This document shows, in pieces, positions 9,891 through 22,100 of a stretch of 64,000 nt of DNA; position 1 is the first letter of the stretch, and every line of letters starts with the position of its first letter. This DNA is from Symsagittifera roscoffensis (lineage: Eukaryota; Xenacoelomorpha; Acoela; Convolutidae). The notes under the pieces were generated by a model that worked only from the letters and a program-made list of their open reading frames with translations, was not told where the DNA came from and made no database searches. The stretch lies in contig NC_087066.1 in the NCBI RefSeq assembly GCF_963678635.1, positions 18,413,275 through 18,477,274 of the forward strand, in the 5' to 3' direction. The position numbers and the translations under genes are program-made.

Positions 9891-12829
9891 ATGTCTGTAT
9901 TACGTAATCTGACTCGTAATTACACAATTGCCTCAACTTTTCTCATCCCTCTAAGAGCATGCTCAACATCAGCGCTCTCCAGCGAACTACGACAGAGGTT
10001 GTCTGATATGGTTGCAGCGAAAGATATAGTAATTTTCATGAAAGGAGTGCCTACGGCGCCTCAGTGTGGTTTCAGTAATGCTGTCGTACAGATTTTAAAG
10101 ATGCACGGAGTTGAGGATTACAATGCGCATAATGTTCTGGAAGAAAATGAAATCAGAGAAGTACGTTTGAAACGATTTTGTTATAGTCCCGACCACTGTA
10201 AGTGTGGAGGACTGTCTTCGGTGCTTCAGTTTTTTGTACTTTTTTTCTTTGTTTTACACTCTAAATCACGATACACTCTAAATCACGATTGTGAGTTGTC
10301 ATTCGAACGGCATCAGGAAATTTCAAGAAGCTTCGATTTTTGGTCTAATTTTCTATGGGCAAATAAAGCGAGGGAGCAGGCTAAAAATAGGAGGATAAGC
10401 TTTTGTTTGAGCCGTGAAAATTTACCACAGGAAAATTACCCTTCGAAATTTTTAGCGCTTTGCTTGAAATAAATAGTTTGAGAAAAGAATTTAGTTTTTT
10501 TTGTGTTGATTTTTTGGTGTTGATTTTTTGTTTTGCTATCAATTTTTGGGCAAAAACTGCGTCGAATATACCGAATTTACTGTGAAAATCGAATATGTCT
10601 TAAGTTCTAGGTTTTCTTTCAGATCTTCTCTCCACTACGGACAAACGAGAAAACTATATGGAAAAATAGACACAGTTTTTTTGTTTCCGTTTTTTTAAGA
10701 GTAATATAGGTCTTGCTGATTTTTGTTGTCTTAAATCAAGAAATTTGTTAACGCTCAATTTTGAATTTTCGGGGTTTGACTTGTGATTTCATTTTAATTT
10801 CAGTGCATTTCTATTGTTAAATGGAAGGTAAACTCCCCTATCGAACAAAAAACGAGTAAAGGCCACAAAAAACGTGATTGACTTCAAATTTCCAAAATGG
10901 AATTTAATTTTATGATTTCCCAGTGGAATAAAAGTTTTACCTATTGATCCAGTTTTCTCAAATTGGGTTAGTTTCAACAGAAAATTGTCTATCATAAATT
11001 GTTCTGCAATTTATGCTAATTCAAAGAGCTTTAAGGCCATCTAATTTTTAATTCGAAATACAAAATTGAAGATTTTTGAGAGAAAAAAAAACAAGTCGGT
11101 TTTTTTTTCAGTTTCCTTGCGTTCATTACTATTTTTCAACTGTCAGTTGGCTATGTTTATGATTGTGCAACTGACTATCCTTGCTACATCAGCATTTGGT
11201 TTTTACTAGAGTTTCAAATCTGTAGAATAAAACATTGTTTCTATGTGATGTCAGATGTTTTTGTTTGAGTTGCTCAAAGCCTCTTCAAATCAGCAGCTCA
11301 TGTTTTTTTTTCAGTGAAGGTGGTTTTTGTTAGTTTTTTCTTCTGTTGATTCAATCGTTACAGCAGCTTTTTTTGGTGTTCAAAACATTATTTTAACTGA
11401 AACGATAATGTAAATTGTAAAGTTTGCTGTAGCTATGTTTTTATCAGCTACTTAAAAAAGTTTATAGTTATGTTTTTTAATTTTTTTCTGGCTGAATAAT
11501 CAATTATCATTGTTTCGCAGTTATTTATTTTGTTCAATACTTGGTTTTTTTAGTTTATTTGTGGGGAGCGGCGGTGAAGTGGCTACGCCTCCTCCTGCAA
11601 TTTAGCTCAATCGAAAGGTCGGATGTTCGAGGCCCACAATGATCCGTGCTTGTTGCTTGAGGGTGAGGCAACTTTATCCAGCCTAGAAAAGAAAAGAAAA
11701 AAATTTCAAGTAGGTCTTAGCAGGCGCACAACAGCGGTTTGCCGTGATGAGTTGTACAGCTCGTCTGTTGGTCCTTTTCTCCGTGGATAAATGGTCTTTA
11801 AAATGGAGGGCAAATTTTACTATCTTTTAACACAATTTACGATAGCTTGAAAATTTTGGCTCGCTCTTTAATTGTATTTCATTTTTTAGCGTATTTGGTT
11901 TTTAATTTTGGTGACCAAAAGTAGATTGTTTTAGATTCTCAGTGGAAATAAAAACGGAATTCTCTAGTTTTCCCGAGCTATTTTGATTTAAAACGTGTCA
12001 ACCGAAAAGATTTTAGTAATTCAAAGATTCTGCAGATTTCCTTAACGTTTTTTAATCTGTCTATGTTTCTTTGCTGAATTTTCGACGATTTTTTTTCCTT
12101 AAGCTTGTAGGGACCTATTAGCCTCTTTTTGCATTCTCCTCGAATTTTTCTGCGATCGAGTGTGGCTGTCGTTCAAAGCGCCTAGTTTCATATCAGAAAC
12201 AAGGATAGCCGGTTGCTGTGAAAATAGCACTATGTTTTGACAATCTTTATCGTTGCAAAAAAATCAACTCCTAAAAAAATCTAATTTCTTTTGAGTGGAT
12301 GTGAGTGGAAAATAAGGGCGTCGTTAAAAGGAAATAGTTTCATAAGGATTCTGACGACGAGTTTTTTTTCGACTTTGATACAAATTTTGGTATCCGAATC
12401 CTATTTTTTGTATTATTATCCCAATCACCACCAATAGGGCTCCAGTATTATTATATTAAACTTGGTTTCATATTAGCTTTGTTTGAGTTTGTCAAAGTCA
12501 GCCGGAAAAATTACCCTTCGCCATATTTCCTTCCCACTTCGTTCAGCTGCTAGAGGCTTTTCTTTTCAATTCTTTCTGTTCCTGAACAGCCCTCTGCTAT
12601 GCCTCTTTTATCAGACATTTCAATGATTGACAATAATTGATTTCAGGGCGTGAAATCTTTTTCAAACTGGCCAACCATCCCACAAGTCTACTTTAAAGGA
12701 GAGTTTATTGGAGGATGTGACGTTCTTCTTCAGATGCATCAATCGGGCGATATTGTGGAGGAACTTCAAAAACTGGGCATCAAATCTAAACTTTTAACGC
12801 AAGCAGAAAATGAAGCGAAGAAAGACTGA
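9891..12829 (+). CDS. GLRX5: Glutaredoxin-related protein 5, mitochondrial, two exons
   Basis: Exons 9891-10160 and 12647-12829 encode 150 residues (human 157). This class of monothiol glutaredoxin binds a [2Fe-2S] cluster with glutathione and passes it on in mitochondrial Fe-S protein assembly. Visible features: a Ser/Thr/Arg-containing N-terminus of about 30 residues fitting a mitochondrial presequence; FMKG with the glutathione-contacting Lys; the family signature CGFS at residues 59-62; and in exon 2 [18 protein letters not shown], with the cis-Pro loop and the GGCD glutathione-binding turn. The splice falls in phase 0 between them. The intron is GT-AG, 2486 bases, and repeat-filled. The gene starts only 219 bases after the TAF2 stop, and BLTP2 follows 283 bases after its own stop, suggesting co-transcription. 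Confidence 0.95.
10161..12646 (+). repeat. GLRX5 intron: several interspersed repeats
   Basis: 10855-11165 is a copy of the family marked by ACGTGATTGACTTC and TTTCTCAAATTGGGTTAG, also seen at about 34280-35480, 44340, 45560 and 52600. 11560-11700 is a tRNA-headed SINE-like element (box B like GATGTTCGAGGC, tail GGTGAGGCAAC...CAGCCTAGAAAA), with a second copy at 32950-33075. 12198-12230 is a reverse-strand copy of the GGATAGCCGGTTGCTGTG family. The rest is T-rich unassigned DNA. Confidence 0.6.
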
Positions 12830-12953
12830 ATAACTAAAAGCATCCACCCTTTCCTTGCCTATAAACTGAATGTAAAATATTTTTTATTGGACTTTTTATG
12901 AACAGTGGAAACCTACTACAATAATTATGAACCTTGAATTTTCAGTCCTAAGG

Positions 12954-12968
12954 TCATTTTTTCTTCAG
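12954..12968 (+). promoter_or_regulatory. Splice acceptor in the BLTP2 5' leader (candidate trans-splice site)
   Basis: A strong pyrimidine tract ending in TTTTTTCTTCAG at 12968 lies 139 bases after the GLRX5 stop and 144 bases before the BLTP2 ATG. An ATG begins immediately after the AG and opens a ten-codon frame (12969-13001). A second short upstream frame starts at 13022. The position suits a spliced-leader acceptor in an operon-like cluster. Confidence 0.45.
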
Positions 12969-13112
12969 ATGTCTATGTTCGCATCATTTGTCTGGGCCTG
13001 AGGTTATATAGACCACAGTGGATGAAATGTGACCTTGTATTACAGAGCCATTAAAATTTCCAAATTGTTGGTGCTATCTTGGTACCTAAAACCGCCACTC
13101 GGGATCATTAAA

Positions 13113-16100
13113 ATGGATTGGTTGGATGTATGTTTCTTATGCCTTTTGGGTTTTCTCCTGCTGTGGTTCTTCGAGAAACTCTGCGTGTGGGGAACTTATT
13201 TTGTCTCTAGAGGAAAAATTACAATTGATAAAATCAATTTGAGAGGAGTTCATAATGTTCAAATTACACTCAAATCGTTACACCTTGTTGCCAATCATAT
13301 CACGATAAGTTACAGAAAGCGTACGTTTATCTTCATTATCGATGGTTTAAACATCACTTATCATCCGTTAATAGCTGCCACCTCTGTAAAGAAATTGAAA
13401 GCAGGGTCCAAAAACCCACAAGAATTGCGCAATGTTTATTTACCTTCAGCTTTGTATTATATTTTCAAATTCATTCAGTTCGAAATTACTAATATTAAAA
13501 TATCACATATTGCTCGCTCAATTACTGTTAATCTGCAACATGTCATTTTGAGAGAAGAGAAAAATGAAAGTCCCCCCAACAATTGGTTTAAAATTGTGTT
13601 CACAATTCGATCGATTAGAATCTCGAAAATCGTGGCTGCATGTTCGGATCCTACAAACGTTTTCACGTGTTTCGAATTGTCCCTTTTGTCAATTTTTGAC
13701 AAGGAGTGCTTCTCATTTTCCACGAAATATAAATTATCTTCAATGAATTTTGATATCAAGGAGCCTTTAATTAGTCTAAATAGTATCTTAAATGTCAAAA
13801 GCGAAGCTTCATTGTATAACTCCAATGGCTTGAAGCCCAAATTTAAACTCTCACCAGAATTGTTAATCGCATTTTTTCATCATAACTTTATCAGACAATT
13901 GTGTAAGACGTCAAAACTGCCCCCTGTTGTTACCTTTAACATTCATTGCTTCAAATTGGAAGATATTTTCCCAGATATTGAAAGTTCTCTCTGTACGTTC
14001 TCGTACATGCAAGCAACGGTTACTATTATTGACAAGCAAACTATCCACTGCAACTGTGTAATTCCACAGTTTGAGTGCCATTTTGTGGAGAAAAGCGTGA
14101 GCACGTTGCTAATTCAGAGTTTCAATTTGATCTTAGACTTGAAACCGCGTTCAGTGTCGGCACGACTTGGTTTCGCGGAATTAGACTCGCAACTCCATAT
14201 ACACCCGGACGAAGATTCGATTCCACTTATAGACTTAATCCCGGTTTCTCTCGAGTGTTCGCACTCAATGGAAGTTTCAGCTGAAATTTCTATTTCAGAA
14301 AAGAGTTATACCTTGTTAGATCCTTGTAATAAATATTCGAAGCAAGAGTTCCAGAATCTGGACTTAGATACGAAATTAAGTTTTGAAGGGTTCATAAGTG
14401 ACTTCAATGTTACTACTTACGGTTCGTCGGAGAGTTCGCCCCATTTTTGCCTTAAAGAGTTTCGATTTTTACTCAATGGGGGTGGTTTTCATTTCACTTA
14501 CTGTTTGTACATCGATGTGATCAAAATATGCAGTGCTCCGTTTGTCATCGACGCTTTCGTTCAAAGTGTGAAACGACTCATCCCTCGGAAGAGATCGGCC
14601 TCCAATGTGAGTTTGATGCGAAATGGATCTTTTAAAGGCGCTGGAGATGAAGAACAAACAAAGGCTGAATCCGAAAAATCTGACTCTCACAGAAAGCTGA
14701 AATTCGATAATGAAATAACGTCGATTAATGTAATGAAGTGTATGTTTTTGTCTGACCCAGATCCTGGGATTAGGAAAGTTCATAAGGTATCTTTAACAAT
14801 TACAGAAATTTCTAGAGGTTTCGTGGACTTCGCTGAGTTTAAATTTGCAAATCTTTGCTTGTCCGTTCATCATGACGATCGTGTTGTGAATTTGGCGAAT
14901 GTGTATCATTTTTCGCTAAAGGAAATTGCATGTCCATGGAAATCAATCGATGTGAAGCTGCGAAATTTTAATTCAGAATGGGAACCGAGCTCTCATATGA
15001 CAGTATACACCATGGTCAAATGTTACGCATCCCTGAAAAACTCTTTGAAAAGATCGCCCAGTAAAGTATACAAAAACAAACAAAAGCAAGAAACTGGATC
15101 ACGTGAACAACTTGTAGCGTGGAAAGTTGACTCCAAAATGAGAAAATTGCCACTGATTTCGGTGACATGTAAGACGTTTGGAATACACGCGAAGACTTTG
15201 GATCCAAGTGAAGAACAAATAGTCGGAGAGTCTTTTTCGAATACTTTTGAGCTGACGGCGCTGCAATTTTCAGTCTCACCCTCATCTTTGTGTATAAAAT
15301 GTTCATCGTTTAACGTTTTTTGCGATACAAATAAGATCCGAAATTTGAAATCAAAGTCGAATTTGCTGAACACAATGGATCCGAAAACTCATGTCGATAA
15401 AGTGCAAACGTCTCAGGTAGATCCGATTTTCACGTTTTCCGAGTTCTTTCTCCAGTATTCTACAATTTCGTCCGCTTCTACCGTTGATAGAGAAAAATTT
15501 AGTCTGTCAACTAAAAACCATGTCATTACCCTAGACGTTGACGAATGCCAAATAAAGTTTCCGAGTGGATATGTTTTTCATAAAAACTTCTCGCAGCTAA
15601 CATTGGCTCGAAAATGGTTGAAAGCATTACATTATCCGTCATCAAGCAGTAACCCGACTTCTAGCAATGAGTCACCGGTAAACGGTCCAGTCAACTCGGA
15701 GTCCAACCCTCCTATTAAAGGTAAATCAAAGTTCGTGTGGCCAGACTTCAATTTTACCTTGAAGTCGTTCAAGATGTCAATCGATGATAGTGTATTCGAG
15801 AAACGCCTCAGTGAAAATTACAGGTTGCTTCTTGATGAACAAATCGAACAAATGGATCGAATGTCATATTTCGAAAAGCGTTGGCAAGAGGCTTGTCTAA
15901 GTAACCCCCCGGAGTTATGCACAGATGAGGTGTATGAAATGAAAAAGCAACAGTTGCTTGAAATGAACAGCAAGTGTTACATCGATAGATGGAAAAGTTC
16001 ACGTGATTATTTCAAAGGAGATCAAAACTTGGTTTGTATGACCATGAAAAACTGGCAGATACTATGCTTCGCCGACGAAGAAATGACAGGGCGTGATAAC

Positions 16101-19100
16101 ATTATACGACACATGAACGAGTTAGACGGAACGACGACAGTTCCTGAAAGCATCCAATTTAGTGCCCAAGCTTGTCGATTAGTTTCAGTCAGCTCAGATT
16201 TGTTTGAAATAAAAATCCGAGACTACCCAGATCCAATGTATACAGTTGCAAATGGAAACATTTCGGGAAAATTTTTAGTAGCTATTCCGCGACCCGAAAA
16301 TTCATTTTCTTTCACAGACTATTCCCTTGGTAATCAATTTGAAGCAGCTAGGTTGAAGAGAAATCCTGGAAGTCAGAAATGGTTTCATAACCTCACCATG
16401 ACCTCTGATGCAGTGACCTTTAATTGGGGTCAAAATCGTGATCCGGGTTGGAATGAAGTTAGCCATGGAATGTCTTTGATCAACAAACCCTCCGCTGATC
16501 CGAGCCCATCATTGCCTTTTTGGGACAAAGCACGCCTTAAATGCCAAGGAAAATTCCATTGTTATTACAAGTCACTTGAAATTACGTGGCTGTGTACGTT
16601 AGACCCTTACAAACAGTCGGAGAAACTAAGACTCCTGTGGAACAACGTATGTTACGACTGGGTTCCGAATAATCAGATTTTATCAGGAGATCTGAAAGTG
16701 GTTATTCAAACGTGCAGCAAGGCGCCATTAACCTTTATACATGCACCTAGAACCAAGATGTCATGGAACTTTGTGTATCATTGTTTGGGGAACCCGTATG
16801 CCCATCATGCTGTTATGTTCAAGCCTCAAAATATTTACTTAGATGACTACGACACCTACTCAAGATTCAGGTAATGATGTTCATGGAACGCGGTGTTGTT
16901 GCCGAAACATTTTGGCAACCACAATTTGTGGGCTTGAAAATTAACTGTCTCGAAAATCTCGTTTAGATCACAGAGCTTTGATGTTACCTTCTCAATTTCA
17001 ATTCGACCCTCTACTGGAGGTGAGCCAATGACTGCAGTGAATGATGAAGCGCTGTTGACGAGTGACTTGCCTTCAGGCACTGCCAAAATTGACATGTTCA
17101 GCTCAACTTTCAACTGGTGCCACCAATTTGGAAAGCTTTTGGGGTACGCAGTTTTGAAGTGTAGTAGTCCTGATGTATATCAAATATTGATCGCGCAATA
17201 ATTTAAAATCACTTTTGTTGGACTGAGTTATTGCTAGAAGAAAATCATTGCTCCCTAGGCTGGCAGAAAGGCTTGGCAAGGTTTTTTCGGAAAGATATTG
17301 AATCGTTTTTTTAGTTCCCGTAAATGTTAGCCCTCGAATTGCTTTGGTTCCATGTAGTTCATTGTTTTCTAGGACGACTGGCCGTCCCATTAAAAGAGGA
17401 GCATACTACAAAAATGTCAGAACCAAAAAGAAAGCCTCTCTGATGCGACATTTCCGTAACCTAGTGACCAAGTTCGACACTCCTGCCATCACCTACAATT
17501 ACAGGGTGAGCGAAAAGCGAAACAGAGGAGTGACGTGTTACTTCTCGAGTGATTCACGATTGAAAACAGAGCAAAGTTTGTATCTGGAACCTCACAATGA
17601 CAGACTAATCAGACGACCGGCAACACGATGGGTCACGAGGTCGTTGATATTTGACCTCAACAATGTCTACATCTTCGTCATATCTGATAACTCAGAGACA
17701 GAAGATCAGTCATCATTGATGGATATTTATATCAGGGATAAACGTAACACTGAGCCGCCGCGTAAGCTCCATTTCATGTCAATTCAGAGCTTGTCGTACC
17801 AGAAAACGGAAATCACGCCGAATACAGTTCGCTCCAGTAATGACTCGGTTGCAGAAGAAATCGTGTACTTGACGCCCATGCATTCTTTGACAGCATCAGG
17901 CGTGCATGCTACTTGGAGCAGACGGAACCGGGCGATTATAATGCGACTTTACGACCAGTACTCTTTCAACAAAAGTTTGAGGCAGAATTTGTCATCAGAT
18001 GCTTTGAAGCCAATTGTAGTTGTAAACACCGAAGACCCGAAATCCAAATGGGACAGGCGGAAGAGTGTATTGCAGCATCCGATTCACAAAATATCCTCAA
18101 TAGGAACCAGTTCAGAAGAGCTTGATAATTCTGAAGCATCCATAACCGCATCGACGCCATGTAAACAGCAAAATCCGTTCGCAGATCCTTTGTACGAGAT
18201 CCTCGTGAAAGATATTGACAGCAAACGGTTCTTCGGGTTTAATGAAGAGAAATATATACCCGAAGATGACGAGGATGACAAGATTTCACTGTCAGATGTC
18301 AATCAACATAGCTTAAAAGTAGCGATATCCGACATGCAATTGAAGCTTCTCGGTTTCGACACCCCAGGTCTGGTAATAGTGACAGCTTCCGACGCCCAAA
18401 TTGACAGGTATCAGCACGAGTCCATTTGGTATGAAGACAAACTATACAGTAAGAACTCGCTGATTGTTTCTCTTAATGATATGCAGTATTTTTCCACATT
18501 GAGTTATAACGACTTAGTAGCTTGCGAAGAAAACGACGAAACGGTATCGTGGTTGCCTTTGACTGTTGTGAACATTGAGTCGCAGAATCTTTCGAAATCA
18601 ATGGACGAACAGTCATTCCAAGAGGAAGTCTTGACAGAGGCAATAGGTGCTCTTGTGTCATCTTGTGGATCTTATCGGCTCCAGAGAATCATTAGCAGAT
18701 GTTGCTGTAATGTCTCTTTAGTAACTGTTAACTCACTCTCAGAAAACGAAAATATGCCTATATACAATGTGCCTTCAAAACAACAAGTGTCCAAAAAAGC
18801 GCCAGTTTCGTTATTCAGACTTCATCATAATGATCTATGCATTAGCACTAACTCGTTTCAGTACAGCTTAGTGCTTGACATAGTGAATAACTTAATTTTA
18901 TACCAAGAAAAATCGAAGAAGATTTCAATTGAAAATCTTAAAATTTTGAGACTTTCAATGCAAGTTAGAGAGTTCGCCGAATTGAAGCTGGCAATTATAA
19001 ATATTCAGAAACATTTGAGAGAAGGGAATTTTGCTCTGAAAACATTGAAACGCGATAGAGCAGCGGTCGAAGGTAAATTGCAGTCACTTCAAAATTTAGT

Positions 19101-22100
19101 AGCTTCAAAGTTAGGTTCGGAAATCGACTCGGAAGGCTCACAAAGAATCGAAGAAGAAATTACTCATTGGAGAAAATACGCTTTCGCTCAAGAAGAATCA
19201 GTTGAATCTAAGAAAAAAGAATTAGAAGCTTCAGCTCAGAGATTACAGTTAGCGCTGACCTGTTACAAAGAATTGCAGCTTAAGAGTAAAATCCAACTAC
19301 CATCAAATGATGAAAAACCAGCTGCTGCGAACAAAAAGGAAATCATATTCGCCAAAGCGAAGTGGAGCTTAACTGAAGTTGATGGTCAAATAGGTTTCGC
19401 CGATGTTTGCCTGACAAACTTCAAGTATACAAAAATTGCGAGCAGTGATGACAGCCTGGATCACCGTGTCGCTTTAGAAGATGTCGAAGTTAAAAATCTA
19501 ATCAATAACGACCATTTTGTGGACATTTTACAAACTCATGAAAAGAATGCTAGAAATATGGCAAGTAGTAGTAGCGAATCTTCTATTCAAAACGAAGGTG
19601 ATGAGCTGAGCCCGGACAATGACAGAGGGATGATTCTAGTTGTCCAGATGAGAGAAAAGCCAGCTGTCGGCGGAATCCAAATCCGCGAACTACTGGATAT
19701 AAAAATTGCGACATTAAATATTCACTTGACAGAAGCGTTTTGGAAGACTATGAAGCAGTTTTTGTTCCCGGTGGAATCGAAGCGAAAACAGGAGGAGGAA
19801 GAATTGCATCAGATGAGGCTCTTGACGACTGCTTTGCCACACGACAAGGCAGGAAGCAAGTTGACCTTGCATAAGTCGGGAAGCAGTTCATACTCGTTGA
19901 GTTCGGCACTGGCTTCGAAGAACAAGAAAAAGAAGGTACAAAAACATTTGAAAATGAAATGGATATTGTTAAATATTTATTTGAACTTCTCTCAATAATC
20001 AAACCAAATGGATTCAATTTACGTCGATTGTTTCAGCAATATTTTTAGTGCTTGAAGTTTTCTGTAGTCTGCTGGCTAGAGTAGTTTTGACAAAATATGC
20101 CGAAATGGCTCTTTTTTAGTTCTTTTAATGAAAAAGGATAGTGACAAGAAAGTTTTCCCCTCTTATTTATTATACTGGCGCTAAATGAACTGTTAGCAAA
20201 TATTGGGATCTGATCGACCAAAAATGAAATAAGTTTAAAAATTTAAGTTTCTGTGTGCTGTTTTATTTCGTTGCCATATTTGTAAAAAGTCTCAACTTGG
20301 AGCTCATTTGATACGTCTTTTTAGGTTAAAAAAGAAGCGAAAGACAGGGACTTTGAGAAGTTATACAGCAGTCACGCAGGCCATGAGTCAATAGATTTAG
20401 CTTTTGAAAGAGCGGCGAGGAATTGTTTGTTTGTGGTGATTCGCATCCGGGAGGTACCTATCTATGTGACTTACAGAGGCGACAAGAAAAAGAACATAGA
20501 AGACATTCACAACATGCACATCGTGTTGCCTCGAGTGGAGATACATAACATGACTATGACCTGGAGAGATCTGCTCAACCATGTGAGGCGTGAAGTGACG
20601 AAGACCATTGTAAAAGGTAAAGATAGTTTTTGTAACTTCGGACCGCCAGTCTGATTTGAACTCCTCGTACATGTTGGATTAATTTGTTTCAACTACCGTA
20701 TAAGTTTGGGAAACAAAACTGTTCTTTCGAGAGCCAAAAATTGCCTGTGAAAAACCACAGCTAGCTTCTGTACTCCTTGCTTCTTCGAAAGTCAAAACAA
20801 AAAAAATAAATACTAGTTTTCTGCTTTACAGCTTTTGAATGATCCAATGACTAACATGATGGTTTATTAACAAAAACCATGAAAGAACAGATACTGAACA
20901 TACATATTCTTGTAGTTATGAAACCTAAAAGCTCATAATCTACTATCTCTAACACGGGGTGTGTTAGAGATAGTAGATTATCAGCTTTTAGGTTTCATAA
21001 CTACAAGAATATGTATGTTCAGTATCTGTTGTTTCATGGTTTTTGTTAATAAACCATCATGTTACAGTTATTGGATCATTCAAAAGCTGTCTAGCAGAAA
21101 ACTAGTATTTATTTTTTTGTTTTGACTTTCGAAGAAGCAAGGAGTACAGAAGCTATCTGTGGTTTTTCACAGGCAATTTTCGGCTCTCGAAAGAACAGTT
21201 TTTAATGGTATTAGTGATACAACCCTGATAATATTGATACCATGGCTTTCAAATTAAAAAGACTAGAATTCAATTACGTTTTTCGCGACCTTTACACATT
21301 TGCTGATCGATAGTGGAGTCCTCACTATTTCATCGACTCTTAAAAAAAAGAGGAAAATTTCTGATCCACTGCAGTGAGCAGACAATTTTCAAAGAGCACC
21401 AAGTTTTCACATCAGTCATGATAAATGGGAGGACAAGAAAAAAAAACCTTTTCTTTAGAAAAATTGTGGGGTTTCAGTCAAGCAAACTCGTCACAAAAAT
21501 TTTTGCGAAGACCATCGCAAAATTGCTGAAGCAAAATCCAAAAGAAGATTACAAATTGCGAGTTACTAAATTGCATTTATGAATGCACTTAGGAATATAT
21601 GCACTTTCATCTGATGAAAGTGACGTAAATAGCACTCTCCAAATACGAACGTGGAACTGGAGCAAAAAAGCGCCAATCATAAAATCGATCTAGAAATTCA
21701 AAGAGCTTAAAGGGGATCTATTTTTTTCTTTGAAATTCGAAAGTTGAGATTTTTTCAACTAAGTCAGTAATTTTTTTTGTTAACTTGCATTCATTACTCT
21801 TTTACAATCTTTGATTGGCTATGTTTGTATTTGAAAAAAGTTGAAGTTCTGCATAAGAGGCTTTTCCCACATTTAAGAAGATAAACTTAATGGATTTTGA
21901 AAAAGTCAAATTTTTGATTTTTTTATAGTTTTTTTAATCTTCTTTTTTTTCGAAAACTACCTTGCCAAATCTGAGATAAAGAATTCAATTGAAAGGGCGC
22001 GTAATAGTTTTCTCCTTCAAATAAGCAGAGAATTAACTGGGGTAATGCGTAAAATCAGTTTTTTTAGGTATGAAAATTACGCATTTCCGTATCAGTACAA

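Noticed and set aside
13029-13112. Upstream extension of the BLTP2 frame
   Set aside because: It opens only from GTG after a stop codon; the first ATG (13113) gives the expected hydrophobic N-terminus.
21313-21582. Lys/Phe-rich 89-codon frame in the BLTP2 intron
   Set aside because: Biased composition from A- and T-rich DNA, no recognisable domain, inside a repeat-rich intron.
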